Source of the DNA: Candidatus Fibrimonadales bacterium
Lineage (GTDB): Bacteria; Fibrobacterota; Fibrobacteria; Fibrobacterales; Fibrobacteraceae
Direction of reading: 5' to 3'
DNA: 21,828 nucleotides
NCBI GenBank assembly: GCA_009788135.1
Contig: WQSA01000009.1
Location: forward strand, 1 to 21,828
Of the stretch, positions 5,243-12,706 are shown piece after piece. Below the pieces are notes generated by a model. It searched no databases and had not been told where the DNA came from. It worked only from the letters and a program-made list of their open reading frames with translations. Position 1 is the first letter of the stretch. Each line of letters begins with the position of its first letter. A program made the position numbers and the translations under genes.

Positions 5243-7815
5243 GTATAGTGTGCAGTTTTTTTGCGGTGTTGCTGGTTTTGGTTGTGCAGAGTGTTTTTGC
5301 GCAGGATGTTTGGGATGGAACGGTGGATACCACATGGTACACCAACAACAAATCTGCAAGCGAGTTTACAATAACTACGGCAGAGCAGTTGGCTGGGTTG
5401 GCTGGGTTGGTGAATGGTGGAAATGATTTTAGCGATAAGATCGTTATGTTAGGTAACAACATTACGCTAAATGATACTACAAATTGGAAAAATTGGAACG
5501 AAGACAATGCACCAACTAACACTTGGACGCCAATAGGCACATATTCTAACTCCGTTTCGAATAATTTATTCAAAGGAACATTTGACGGAAATAACTTTGT
5601 TGTAAGTGGAATTTATATAAATTCTACAAGTGATTATCAAGGTTTATTTAAACGCATAAGCTTTTCTGCAACTATAAAAAATCTTGGAGTTGTTGCTTCG
5701 TATATTAAAGGTAGAGACTATGTTGGCGGGCTTGTGGGAGCTAATGATGGTACAACTTGTATGATAAGCAACTGCCACGCCGCAGTTACAGTGATAGGAA
5801 CAAATAATGTTGGCGGATTGGTGGGAATAAACACATGCAATGTACGTAGTAGTTATTCCTTGAGTACGATAACAGGAATAAGCGGAGTTGGAGGGTTGAT
5901 GGGAATAAATTTTTCAGAGTACAGTACAGTCAGCAATAGTTACTCTTCAGGCGTAGTGACTGGGGCAAATAATGTTGGAGGGCTTGCTGGAAAAAATTCC
6001 TCTAACGGCAAGATAAATAATAGCTATTCTATTGGCTATGTAATGGGAGTAGACAATGTTGGTGGGTTGGTGGGAGATAATAGTGCTAGTGCAATAGACA
6101 ATAGTTATTCTGCTGCCGAGGTTATTGGAACAGGAAATTTTATTGGTGGACTTGCTGGAGTGGGTGGTAGAATAAGCAATAGTTATTCTATCGGTGATGT
6201 GACTGGTACGGATTATGTAGGAGGTTTAGCTGGAAATGGCATAATAAAAAACAGCTATTCTATTGGGTTAGTGAAAGGAAGGAACCGAGTTGGAGGTCTT
6301 GTGGGAGAAGGAAGTAATATAAGTGGTAGTTATTACAATAAAGAAACAAGTGGTCAAAACGACGTAGGCAAAGGCGAAGGTAAAACTACGGCAGAAATGA
6401 AATTGCAATCTACTTTTATTGATTGGAGATTTTATTTTATTTGGGGAATTAACAATGAAATAAATGGTGGCTATCCGTATTTAAAAAACGAAATTTCTAT
6501 AAAAACAATGGGGCAATTAGTTGAATTTGCAGAGTTGGTGAATGGTGGGTATGATTTTTTTGGTCAAACAATTAAACTTGAGCAAGACATTGTCATTAAC
6601 GATACTACAAATTGGAAAAATTGGGACCGAGAACCTCCTACTAACGAGTGGATTTCTATAGGAACGTATTCTTTAGGTAAGGACTATTTGTTCAATGGAA
6701 CTTTTGAAGGCAATAATTTTGTTATCAGCGGCATTTATTTCAATAATATTTATCTTGTTGGTCATCAAAGCAGTTATAAAGGATTGTTCGGGAATGTAGG
6801 TTCTTATGGAATTATAAAGAATCTTGGGATAGCCGCTTCGTATATTAAAGGAATACAGTATATTGGCGGACTTGCAGGATTCAATAACGGTACAATAAGT
6901 AATAGCTATTTCACAGGTATAGTTTCTGGCAATAACAATGTTGGCGGACTGGTGGGAATAAATAGAGGTGTTATAAATAGTAGTTATTCCATTGCTATGA
7001 TAATATCTACTGAAGATAGCGAAACAAGAATAATAGGCGGTCTTGTTGGAAATAACAATGGCATTATAAATAACAGTTATTCCGCAGGTACGGTGACTGC
7101 AAGAAATGCGTTCTACGTAGGCGGGCTTGTAGGAGAAAACTATAGCGGTGTTATAAATAGTAGTTATTCTACAAGTATGGTTACTGGACATACTCACGTA
7201 GGCGGATTTTTAGGAATCAACATTAGTAGTGGTAAAGTTATCAACTGCTATTCAATGGGGACTGTAATTGGAATAAGTTATGTAGGCGGACTTGTAGGAA
7301 TAAATAGAGGTGTTATAAATAGTAGTTATTCCATTAGTAGGGTGTTAGGTGAAGCTATGGTTAGCGGTTTGATAGGAGAAAATGGAGGAGCTATAAATAA
7401 TAGTTATTATGAAGGGCAAACAAATGATGAAGGCAAAGGTGAAGGTAAAACTATGGCAGAAATGAAACAACAATCTACTTTCATTGACTGGAATTTTTCT
7501 GGAATCTGGGGAATTGACAGCAAAATAAACTGTGGTTATCCGTATTTGCTAAGTATTGAATATAACGAAGGATGCAATAATAACACTCCCATTCGCCAAC
7601 CACAAATCACAGCAAACAAAATTTTTGCCTACGCAACAAGCAACTTTATTGTACTTGGAAATCTACCCAAAAATTCAAAAGTTGAGATATACAACCTGCA
7701 GGGTAAACTTATATCAAATAAATCAGGCTCTGACAATTTGCAAATCATGGTTCATGCAAAAGGAATATATATTGTGAATGTTGGAATGAAAACTTTTCGT
7801 GTGGCGGTGAGGTAA
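5224..7815 (+). CDS. Secreted GLUG-repeat surface protein, two tandem modules, type IX-like sorting tail
   Basis: Large exported repeat protein of 863 aa. I place the start at TTG 5224 because it yields a full signal peptide: basic MRKGK, a hydrophobic core, cleavage after VFA at about residue 26. GTG 5239 is the alternative; longer upstream starts would bury the signal peptide. Two homologous modules follow (about 50-420 and 425-785). Each has an entry segment (QL..A.LVNGG.DF, TTNWKNW, G.F.GNNFV.SGIY), then GLUG repeats of the form NSYS.G.V.G...VGGLVG.N (eight in module 1, seven in module 2), then a closing KGEGKT.AEMK.QSTFIDW...GYPYL segment. The C-terminus (about 792-863) with VEIYNLQGKLI and GIYIVNVGMKTFRVAVR matches type A sorting domains. 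The repeats probably form a beta-solenoid used in adhesion. The coding DNA is AT-rich compared with its own 5' end. Confidence 0.8.
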   Translation: MRKGKVSIVCSFFAVLLVLVVQSVFAQDVWDGTVDTTWYTNNKSASEFTITTAEQLAGLAGLVNGGNDFSDKIVMLGNNITLNDTTNWKNWNEDNAPTNTWTPIGTYSNSVSNNLFKGTFDGNNFVVSGIYINSTSDYQGLFKRISFSATIKNLGVVASYIKGRDYVGGLVGANDGTTCMISNCHAAVTVIGTNNVGGLVGINTCNVRSSYSLSTITGISGVGGLMGINFSEYSTVSNSYSSGVVTGANNVGGLAGKNSSNGKINNSYSIGYVMGVDNVGGLVGDNSASAIDNSYSAAEVIGTGNFIGGLAGVGGRISNSYSIGDVTGTDYVGGLAGNGIIKNSYSIGLVKGRNRVGGLVGEGSNISGSYYNKETSGQNDVGKGEGKTTAEMKLQSTFIDWRFYFIWGINNEINGGYPYLKNEISIKTMGQLVEFAELVNGGYDFFGQTIKLEQDIVINDTTNWKNWDREPPTNEWISIGTYSLGKDYLFNGTFEGNNFVISGIYFNNIYLVGHQSSYKGLFGNVGSYGIIKNLGIAASYIKGIQYIGGLAGFNNGTISNSYFTGIVSGNNNVGGLVGINRGVINSSYSIAMIISTEDSETRIIGGLVGNNNGIINNSYSAGTVTARNAFYVGGLVGENYSGVINSSYSTSMVTGHTHVGGFLGINISSGKVINCYSMGTVIGISYVGGLVGINRGVINSSYSISRVLGEAMVSGLIGENGGAINNSYYEGQTNDEGKGEGKTMAEMKQQSTFIDWNFSGIWGIDSKINCGYPYLLSIEYNEGCNNNTPIRQPQITANKIFAYATSNFIVLGNLPKNSKVEIYNLQGKLISNKSGSDNLQIMVHAKGIYIVNVGMKTFRVAVR
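6955..6993 (+). repeat. 39-bp exact direct repeat, copy 1
   Basis: Identical to 7297-7335 and coding the same GLUG unit (GINRGVINSSYSI). Part of it recurs near 7148-7170. It points to recent unit duplication or gene conversion within the GLUG gene. Confidence 0.85.
7297..7335 (+). repeat. 39-bp exact direct repeat, copy 2
   Basis: Identical to 6955-6993. The two copies are 342 bp apart, a multiple of three, so recombination between them would delete 114 codons and keep the reading frame. Confidence 0.85.
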
Positions 7816-7820
7816 ACATA

Positions 7821-8483
7821 ATGAAGAAAATTAAACTATTTTTTTTTACAGCACTTTCTTTGATTGCTTTGACATTCATATTTTTTAACTTCCTAACATC
7901 CATATTTCCTTCCGTAGAAGCAGCTGTAATACTAGACTCAGAAGGGAGAGGAACGATAACTGACGATCGTGACGGAAAAGCATATAAAGTGACAAAAATA
8001 GGTGAACAGATTTGGATGGCTGAGAATTTGAATTACGACAGAGGCAAAAGTATTGGAAAATGCTATGATAACGACCCCGTTAACTGCGAAAAATATGGAA
8101 GACTTTATAATTGGAACGAAGCAATGAAAGTTTGCCCAAAGGACTGGCATTTACCAAGTTATGAAGAATGGCAAATGCCATACGCTTATCTTGGTGGGGG
8201 GAAAGAAGCTATAAATAAACTTAAAGCGAAAAATGATTGGGAAAAAGGCAATGGTACTGACGATTATGGTTTCTTGGCACTTCCTAGTGGTTATTATGAC
8301 GAATCTTATGACGAATTCCAAGATATAGGCATTGCTGGTTATTGGTGGAGTACTACAGAGTTTATGGACAAAGTTAAATATGCATCAATGTATAGCGACG
8401 ATGATAGCAGTATAAGTGGGTTAATGATTGAAGAGAATAAAGAATCATTGATGTCTGTACGTTGCATTAAGAATAATAGATAG
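7821..8483 (+). CDS. FISUMP-domain protein (Fibrobacter major paralogous family)
   Basis: A 220-aa protein with an N-terminal signal peptide or membrane anchor (basic MKKIK, then a hydrophobic stretch to about residue 35). The FISUMP domain follows: GKAYKVTKIGEQIWMAENLNYD, a CY...CEKYGRLYNWNEAM segment, VCPKDWHLPSYEEW, YGFLALPSGYY, GYWWSTTE, and the closing SVRCIK. Four conserved cysteines probably form disulfides in an exported, C-type-lectin-like fold. The family is greatly expanded in Fibrobacter; its function is not established, but surface interaction is assumed. It starts five bases after the GLUG gene, and its ribosome site GGTGAGG (7806-7812) is the codons for the GLUG protein's final Val-Arg, so the two are surely co-expressed. 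A T9 run (7839-7847) encodes part of the signal region. Confidence 0.9.
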   Translation: MKKIKLFFFTALSLIALTFIFFNFLTSIFPSVEAAVILDSEGRGTITDDRDGKAYKVTKIGEQIWMAENLNYDRGKSIGKCYDNDPVNCEKYGRLYNWNEAMKVCPKDWHLPSYEEWQMPYAYLGGGKEAINKLKAKNDWEKGNGTDDYGFLALPSGYYDESYDEFQDIGIAGYWWSTTEFMDKVKYASMYSDDDSSISGLMIEENKESLMSVRCIKNNR

Positions 8484-8494
8484 GTGAGGTTAAA

Positions 8495-8635
8495 ATGAAA
8501 CTAAAAAAGGGGCATATACAACCCTTAAAAATGGAATGTCCTGCATATATCGTAGCACGATATACGGGAGTTTTGCAAAAGCCTAATTCGTCATTTGTTG
8601 AGAGACATTGTTTGGCGAACCAACTTTTCTGCTAG
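8495..8635 (+). CDS. Mini-ORF (46 aa), hypothetical
   Basis: It starts 11 nt after the FISUMP stop behind a good ribosome site (GGTGAGG at 8483-8489, spacer of five), and its leader GGTGAGGTTAAAATG closely copies the leader of the FISUMP gene. The product has a basic start (MKLKKGHIQ), three cysteines, and no known domain or signal peptide. It contains a perfect inverted repeat (8546-8564), so the region may work as RNA instead of protein. It could also be the stub of a lost gene in this surface-protein operon. Confidence 0.35.
   Translation: MKLKKGHIQPLKMECPAYIVARYTGVLQKPNSSFVERHCLANQLFC
8546..8564. repeat. Inverted repeat, 8-bp arms, 3-nt loop
   Basis: TATATCGT, AGC, ACGATATA: a perfect hairpin or operator-like site inside the mini-ORF. 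The ten-base palindrome TTTTGCAAAA follows at 8571-8580. Confidence 0.7.
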
Positions 8636-8645
8636 TGTCGCCTTG

Positions 8646-8686
8646 GACCCTGTTGAGGGTCAGTTTAGCTTATAAACTAACCTTTT
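8646..8686 (+). terminator. Overlapping hairpins ending in a T run, probable terminator or attenuator
   Basis: GACCCT-GTTG-AGGGTC (8646-8661) forms one hairpin. A second, 8658-8667 with 8673-8682 (arms GGTCAGTTTA/TAAACTAACC, one mismatch), ends directly in TTTT (8683-8686). The two share bases 8658-8661, so they exclude each other, as in attenuators. The simplest role is to end the GLUG-FISUMP transcript. Confidence 0.5.
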
Positions 8687-8851
8687 ATGAACGGAACCGC
8701 TTTGGTTGCAGGCGTGGAGGATCCAGTAACTTATGTATATAATTGCCATGAAGAATTTGTGAATGTGCTTGGTGCCAAGCTGAACGGCAGCATAGAAGCA
8801 AGCGATGCAAATGCAAGGAGCAGGTGTTTTTTGTATCGTTCTCGGCAATAA
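8687..8851 (+). CDS. Short hypothetical ORF (54 aa), weak
   Basis: It begins right after the hairpin T run, with no ribosome site. The product (MNGTALVAGVEDPVTYVYNC...) has ordinary composition but no recognised family. An overlapping minus-strand frame of 62 codons looks less natural. It may be a gene remnant. Apart from this and the preceding mini-ORF and hairpins, 8484-8906 holds nothing I can identify. Confidence 0.2.
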   Translation: MNGTALVAGVEDPVTYVYNCHEEFVNVLGAKLNGSIEASDANARSRCFLYRSRQ

Positions 8852-8914
8852 AATTTATCATTTTGGCAGTTTTTGCACGCTACTGGTATCACCCCTACAT
8901 TGAGGATTGATTTA

Positions 8915-8921
8915 CTATATT
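8915..8921 (+). promoter_or_regulatory. Putative -10 box (CTATATT) for the cyclophilin gene
   Basis: CTATATT ends six bases before the ATG at 8928. The intervening CTCCTC is not a ribosome site, so a leaderless mRNA is predicted. No clear -35 was found. Confidence 0.5.
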
Positions 8922-8927
8922 CTCCTC

Positions 8928-9455
8928 ATGCGTAAATTTCTCATTTTCACGTTTATTTTGTCTTTTTTGGCTGGAAATGCCTTTGCTTCAGGCAAAGTGT
9001 TCGATAAAAGCTACGAAGGCATAAAGAAGATTCAGGCCATAATAGACACCCATGAAGGGCAGATTACCGTAAATCTGCTCTTTAAAGATGCCCCGAACAC
9101 CGTGGCCAATTTTATAGACCTGGCAAACAAAGGTTTCTACAACGGGCTTTCGTTTCACAGGGTAATTCAGCGCTTTGTCATTCAGGGCGGCGATCCTCAG
9201 GGTAATGGCACTGGCGGGCCTGGATATTCGATAGATGACGAAATGAATAACCTAAAGCACGTTCCGGGGTCGCTTTCCATGGCCAATTCCGGACCTAACA
9301 CCGGCGGCTCGCAATTTTTTATAGCCCAGTGGGCACAGCCGCATTTGGATGGCAAACACACGATTTTTGGCATTGTAGAAAGCGGTTTGGACGTGGTCTA
9401 TCGCATAGAACCCTATGATCCTATTATTAAAGTGCAGATAGTGGAATCAAAATAA
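8928..9455 (+). CDS. Secreted cyclophilin-type peptidyl-prolyl cis-trans isomerase
   Basis: It catalyses cis-trans isomerisation of Xaa-Pro bonds during folding of exported proteins. The ATG at 8928 gives a clean signal peptide (MRKFLIFTFILSFLAGNAFA, cleavage near residue 20), so the mature enzyme is periplasmic or secreted. Cyclophilin motifs are in order: GFYNGLSFHRVI with the catalytic Arg78, FVIQGGDPQGNGTGGPGY, SLSMANSGPNTGGSQFFI, and HLDGKHTIFG, where His stands at the position held by Trp in human cyclophilin A, as in many bacterial enzymes. Length of 175 aa is standard. A longer frame starting at TTG 8907 would add seven residues before the signal peptide and is rejected. It is followed after 17 bp by the zinc-ribbon gene and probably heads the operon through folC. 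Confidence 0.93.
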   Translation: MRKFLIFTFILSFLAGNAFASGKVFDKSYEGIKKIQAIIDTHEGQITVNLLFKDAPNTVANFIDLANKGFYNGLSFHRVIQRFVIQGGDPQGNGTGGPGYSIDDEMNNLKHVPGSLSMANSGPNTGGSQFFIAQWAQPHLDGKHTIFGIVESGLDVVYRIEPYDPIIKVQIVESK

Positions 9456-9472
9456 AAACGGAAAATCAAGCT

Positions 9473-10144
9473 ATGCCAAGCAAAAAGCCAGCAGCAAAAA
9501 AAACAGAGGCAAAAAAAGCGGTAGCCAAACCCGTAGCAAAAACCGTTGCCAAAGCCGCGCAACACAAAGCTGTGCAGCACAAAACTGAACAGCCTAAAAC
9601 AGCGCAGCCAAAAGCCGCATCAGCGAAAATAGAATCTTCGTTAATAATTCAAGGCGCGAAATTCATAAAAGTGCCTTTCTTTTTTGATGTTGAAAAAGAA
9701 GACAGCAACGGCAAGCGCAAGCATATTAATTTGTCAAAGCTTCCAGACAAGCCAACTGTGTGGAGCCGCCCGAAAATAGGCAGCACAATGGACAGCAAAA
9801 ATTTGGTTGAGCTTCTTTCGCAGCAACTGGAATACGAGAATAGAACTTACTTTGAAGGTTGCGAAGGACAAGTTTGCGTTAAGTGCAATATGAATAATGT
9901 TGACCAAAAATTTTATGTAAACAAGTCTCTTGGATACTGCGTGGATTGCGCCACGCTTCTAGACCTTGGCCAGTCCAAGGAGGGAGTATTCTCCGACGCC
10001 CAAATGGAATTAATGCGCCGCTCCATGGAGAAATCCATGCAAAAAACAAAAGACCTCGATGAGAACGATATAGTAGATGCTCTCGACGATGACTGGGAAG
10101 AGGCTTTGCTTGCGGCAGAAGAAGATGCCGAGTTCAATGTCTAA
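9473..10144 (+). CDS. Zinc-ribbon protein with Lys/Ala/Pro-rich histone-like tail
   Basis: A 223-aa cytoplasmic protein of unknown function. Residues 1-52 are an unstructured basic tail of PAAKK, AVAKP and QHK repeats like histone H1 or AlgP tails, suggesting nucleic-acid contact. A central region (about 55-125) has no recognised fold. Cys135-x2-Cys138 and Cys156-x2-Cys159, 17 residues apart, form a likely zinc ribbon, with an extra Cys130. The C-terminus is helical and strongly acidic (DLDENDIVDALDDDWEEALLAAEEDAE). The opposite charges of the two ends could allow self-interaction or competition for DNA or RNA. It sits between cyclophilin and folC and overlaps folC by 8 bp. I do not know the family; a lineage-specific nucleoid or ribosome-associated factor is only a guess. 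Confidence 0.7.
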   Translation: MPSKKPAAKKTEAKKAVAKPVAKTVAKAAQHKAVQHKTEQPKTAQPKAASAKIESSLIIQGAKFIKVPFFFDVEKEDSNGKRKHINLSKLPDKPTVWSRPKIGSTMDSKNLVELLSQQLEYENRTYFEGCEGQVCVKCNMNNVDQKFYVNKSLGYCVDCATLLDLGQSKEGVFSDAQMELMRRSMEKSMQKTKDLDENDIVDALDDDWEEALLAAEEDAEFNV

Positions 10145-11276
10145 ATATCTTTTATCCAGAATTCCTTTTGGCTTTTCCAAAGGTTTGCGCAATATGAGAA
10201 TTTTGTGCAAAGCGCTTGGAAATCCGCAGAGGAATTTTGAAAGCATTCACATTGCCGGCACAAACGGCAAGGGAAGCACGGCTTTTTATTTATCGAGCAT
10301 TTTTAAAGGGCACGGAGTTTCAGCGGGGCTTTTTACGAGCCCGCATTTGGTTAGCGTCAGAGAAAGGATTAGAATTAACGGAAAAATGATTTCTCAGAGC
10401 GAATTGGACAACGTTCTTTTGCAAGTTGAGCGAGCGGCAAAAATCGCAAAAATTGAACCTTCTTATTTTGAAACCTTGACAGCAGCAGCTTTCTTATGGT
10501 TTAAGAAAAATAATATTTTGGTTGCTGTTATGGAAGCGGGTTTGGGCGGTAGGCTAGACAGCACCAGAATAGCAAGCGGAAACATAGCGGCAATAACGAG
10601 CATAGGCTTGGATCATACGGAGTTTCTGGGCAACAGCGAAGAGAAAATCTTAAAGGAAAAACTGGGCATAGCAAAAAAGAACGCAATTCTCATCCTTGGG
10701 GACCTGAAGCAAGAGCTTTTGGCAAAGTGTCCGCCTCATGCGAAAGCGAAAAAAATCAACCCGCCATTGCAAGTTGGAAACTTCGGAAAAATTTATGCGA
10801 AGAATGCAGAATTGGCCTGGACAATTGCAGAAGAATTTTTGGATGCAACTTTCAACAAAGACAAAGCGAGAGCTGCATTGAAAAATGCCGCATGGCCAGG
10901 CAGAATGCAAGAGCTAAAGAATTTTATTTTAGATGGAGCGCATAATCCTGATGCCGCAAAAGTTTTAGCGAAATGCCTGAAGGAAAAAAATATAGGTCCC
11001 CTGCCATGCATTTTTGCATCGCTAACAGACAAGGATACGGAAGGCGTTCTCAGAGAGCTTAAGCCGCACATATCAGTATGCCACCCGGTACAAATTGAAA
11101 ATCCGAGAGCGAGAAGCGCTGAGGAGATTGCGGAAATTTGCAAAAAATTGAAAATCAAAACCACGAATGAAACATTTAAAAACAAAGCTCAAGTTTTAGT
11201 TACAGGCTCGCTTTATCTGGTGGGCAAGGTAATTGCGGAATTGTGCGGGGAAGGCGTGGATTTTGCAGAATTCTAA
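10137..11276 (+). CDS. folC: Folylpolyglutamate synthase / dihydrofolate synthase
   Basis: It adds glutamate to folates (and, if bifunctional, to dihydropteroate) using ATP, in the cytoplasm. The start at ATG 10137 overlaps the previous stop (ATGTCTAA) and fits the family N-terminus; an upstream in-frame ATG would add 20 unlikely residues. The P-loop GTNGKGST (41-48) is in the Mur-ligase-like domain, followed by TSPHLVSVRERIRING, VAVMEAGLGGRLDSTR, GLDHTEFLG...KLGIAK, and LDGAHNPDA at the start of the C-terminal domain. At 379 aa it is somewhat shorter than the typical 420-430 residues, mainly between GLDHTEFLG and LDGAHNPD, where the domain linker is compact. Folate supply connects it functionally to the metF-like gene at 20054. 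Confidence 0.93.
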   Translation: MSKYLLSRIPFGFSKGLRNMRILCKALGNPQRNFESIHIAGTNGKGSTAFYLSSIFKGHGVSAGLFTSPHLVSVRERIRINGKMISQSELDNVLLQVERAAKIAKIEPSYFETLTAAAFLWFKKNNILVAVMEAGLGGRLDSTRIASGNIAAITSIGLDHTEFLGNSEEKILKEKLGIAKKNAILILGDLKQELLAKCPPHAKAKKINPPLQVGNFGKIYAKNAELAWTIAEEFLDATFNKDKARAALKNAAWPGRMQELKNFILDGAHNPDAAKVLAKCLKEKNIGPLPCIFASLTDKDTEGVLRELKPHISVCHPVQIENPRARSAEEIAEICKKLKIKTTNETFKNKAQVLVTGSLYLVGKVIAELCGEGVDFAEF

Positions 11277-11280
11277 ATTT

Positions 11281-11287
11281 CTATATT
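11281..11287 (+). promoter_or_regulatory. Putative -10 box (CTATATT) for the DUF4407 gene
   Basis: CTATATT ends eight bases before ATG 11296. The intervening AACACCCT has no ribosome site. It lies five bases after the folC stop, implying a separate, near-leaderless transcript. Confidence 0.5.
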
Positions 11288-11295
11288 AACACCCT

Positions 11296-12579
11296 ATGAG
11301 CACCCCAAATGATGAAACTGTTCCTAAAAAAAGAAAATTAAACCCTGTACAATGGTTCTTTATCATATTTTGTGCCGGTGCAGAAAGGGATATTATAGAA
11401 GACTGCCACACTGAATGGCAAAAATACACCAGCCTTGGCGCGACTGTGCTTTTTACAGGCTTGCTGGCTTGGGTCTCCTGTGGTTATGCGCTTTATTCCG
11501 TTTTTCAATCATTTCATGCGGCAATGATTTTTGGATTTCTTTGGGGGCTGGTTATTTTCAATCTGGATCGCTTTATAATTGTCACTCTCAAAAAACTGGA
11601 CGACAAACCATTTGAGAAATATGGTCCTTTTAGCGGAATTTTCAGAATTTCCACGGAATTTTTTTGCGCTTTGCCACGCATAGCATTGGCGCTCATCATT
11701 GCAATTACAATCGCAAAACCGCTTGAAGTAAAAATATTTGAAGACAGGCTCAGAGATGCCATAGTGCAAAGCAAGCAGGATGCCATAGATAAGCACAAAG
11801 TGCAAATTGAAAAACGCTATAGAATAAACGAGACCGCTGAGAACGAGGCCTTGGAGGCCAAGATTAACAAAATAGAAGCGGAATTGAAGTCTGCGGAAGA
11901 TCCTCCGCTGGTAAAAAATCATCTGAGAGGCAAGCTCAAAGAAGCTGAAGAAGTGCTTGCAAAGAGCAAAAGCAAAAAAGCTGGCAACGATTTGGCTATT
12001 CAGCAAATTGAAGCTCTAGATTCTGTTCCCGACAATCAAAGAAATAAATTAATCGAAGAAGGCAAGAGACTGCAATACGCTGTTAATTCCGCTCAGAGAG
12101 ATGTTGACAAAATGAAAAAGGATATAGATGCTATGAAATACGAATATTACAAGAATAAATATGAAGAACTTGAAGCTGCGAAGCAGGAATTGAAAATGGT
12201 AAAGGCGGATGACGCTTCGACGCACGATATTGCCAAGGCAGAGATAGAGGCTATGATGAAAGAAACTGGCAAATCTTTTTCAAACACTTTTGTAACTCAG
12301 TTGGAGGCCTTAGGAGAATTAAGCGAAAACGATACTATGAAACGCATAAGCATGATGCTAACATTGCTGTTTTTTGCCATGGAGCTTGCCCCCATCTTTG
12401 CAAAATTAATCTCAAAGCGCGGTCCTTACGATGAAAGAATTGACAGCATTGAATATGAATATAAAATCAAGCAGCGGAAAACCCGTGAAATAGATGTGCT
12501 GGCAGTAGATGCGGAACAGCGAATCTATAAAAAGAAGCTTGCAGAATGGGAAGAGTCGGAAATTAAATCTTCAACATAA
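11296..12579 (+). CDS. DUF4407 membrane protein with long coiled coil
   Basis: A 427-aa protein. The N-terminal FFIIFCAGAERDIIEDC segment and the following helices identify the DUF4407 family, whose function is not known. Membrane helices lie at about 46-70, 74-96 and 123-141, with NLDRFII between the second and third. Residues about 150-330 are a highly charged coiled coil (Lys/Glu/Ala rich, repeated EA.K and AE.E patterns). A fourth helix at about 352-372 (MLTLLFFAMELAPIFAKLI) is followed by a charged helical C-terminus. The long coiled coil between helices 3 and 4 should lie on one side of the membrane as a stalk or hairpin. It appears monocistronic between folC and tRNA-Thr, with its own CTATATT box. 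Confidence 0.85.
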   Translation: MSTPNDETVPKKRKLNPVQWFFIIFCAGAERDIIEDCHTEWQKYTSLGATVLFTGLLAWVSCGYALYSVFQSFHAAMIFGFLWGLVIFNLDRFIIVTLKKLDDKPFEKYGPFSGIFRISTEFFCALPRIALALIIAITIAKPLEVKIFEDRLRDAIVQSKQDAIDKHKVQIEKRYRINETAENEALEAKINKIEAELKSAEDPPLVKNHLRGKLKEAEEVLAKSKSKKAGNDLAIQQIEALDSVPDNQRNKLIEEGKRLQYAVNSAQRDVDKMKKDIDAMKYEYYKNKYEELEAAKQELKMVKADDASTHDIAKAEIEAMMKETGKSFSNTFVTQLEALGELSENDTMKRISMMLTLLFFAMELAPIFAKLISKRGPYDERIDSIEYEYKIKQRKTREIDVLAVDAEQRIYKKKLAEWEESEIKSST

Positions 12580-12589
12580 TGGGAAATAA

Positions 12590-12662
12590 AGCCTCCCAGC
12601 GGACTTGAACCGCCGACCTGCTGATTACGAATCAGCTGCTCTACCAACTGAGCTAGAGAGGC
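12590..12662 (-). tRNA. tRNA-Thr (anticodon CGT)
   Basis: On the minus strand the acceptor stem GCCTCTC (12656-12662) pairs with GGGAGGC (12591-12597) with one G-T wobble; the discriminator is T. The D arm has CTCAGTTGGTAGAG. The anticodon stem GCTGA/TCAGC encloses TTCGTAA, anticodon CGT. The T arm carries TTCAAGT. CCA is not encoded. It decodes ACG and lies 44 bp downstream of alr in the same direction. Confidence 0.95.
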
Positions 12663-12672
12663 GCGTGGGGTA

Positions 12673-12679
12673 AATGTAG
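12673..12679 (-). promoter_or_regulatory. Putative -10 box (CTACATT) for tRNA-Thr
   Basis: CTACATT on the minus strand ends exactly 10 nt before the mature 5' end, the same spacing as the CTATATT box of tRNA-Ser. A T-rich stretch lies upstream; the -35 is poor. Read-through from alr is also possible. Confidence 0.5.
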
Positions 12680-12706
12680 AAAAATGAGCAAAAAACTAAG
12701 TTCTTT

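Noticed and set aside
8660..8848. Minus-strand ORF of 62 codons
   Set aside because: No ribosome site, it overlaps the hairpin region, and its composition is not convincing. The plus-strand 54-codon frame is no stronger than a weak candidate.
7821..8851. Diversity-generating retroelement with the FISUMP gene as target (lectin-like C-terminus, downstream hairpin)
   Set aside because: No reverse transcriptase, no template repeat resembling the 3' end of the gene, and no accessory gene are in the window.
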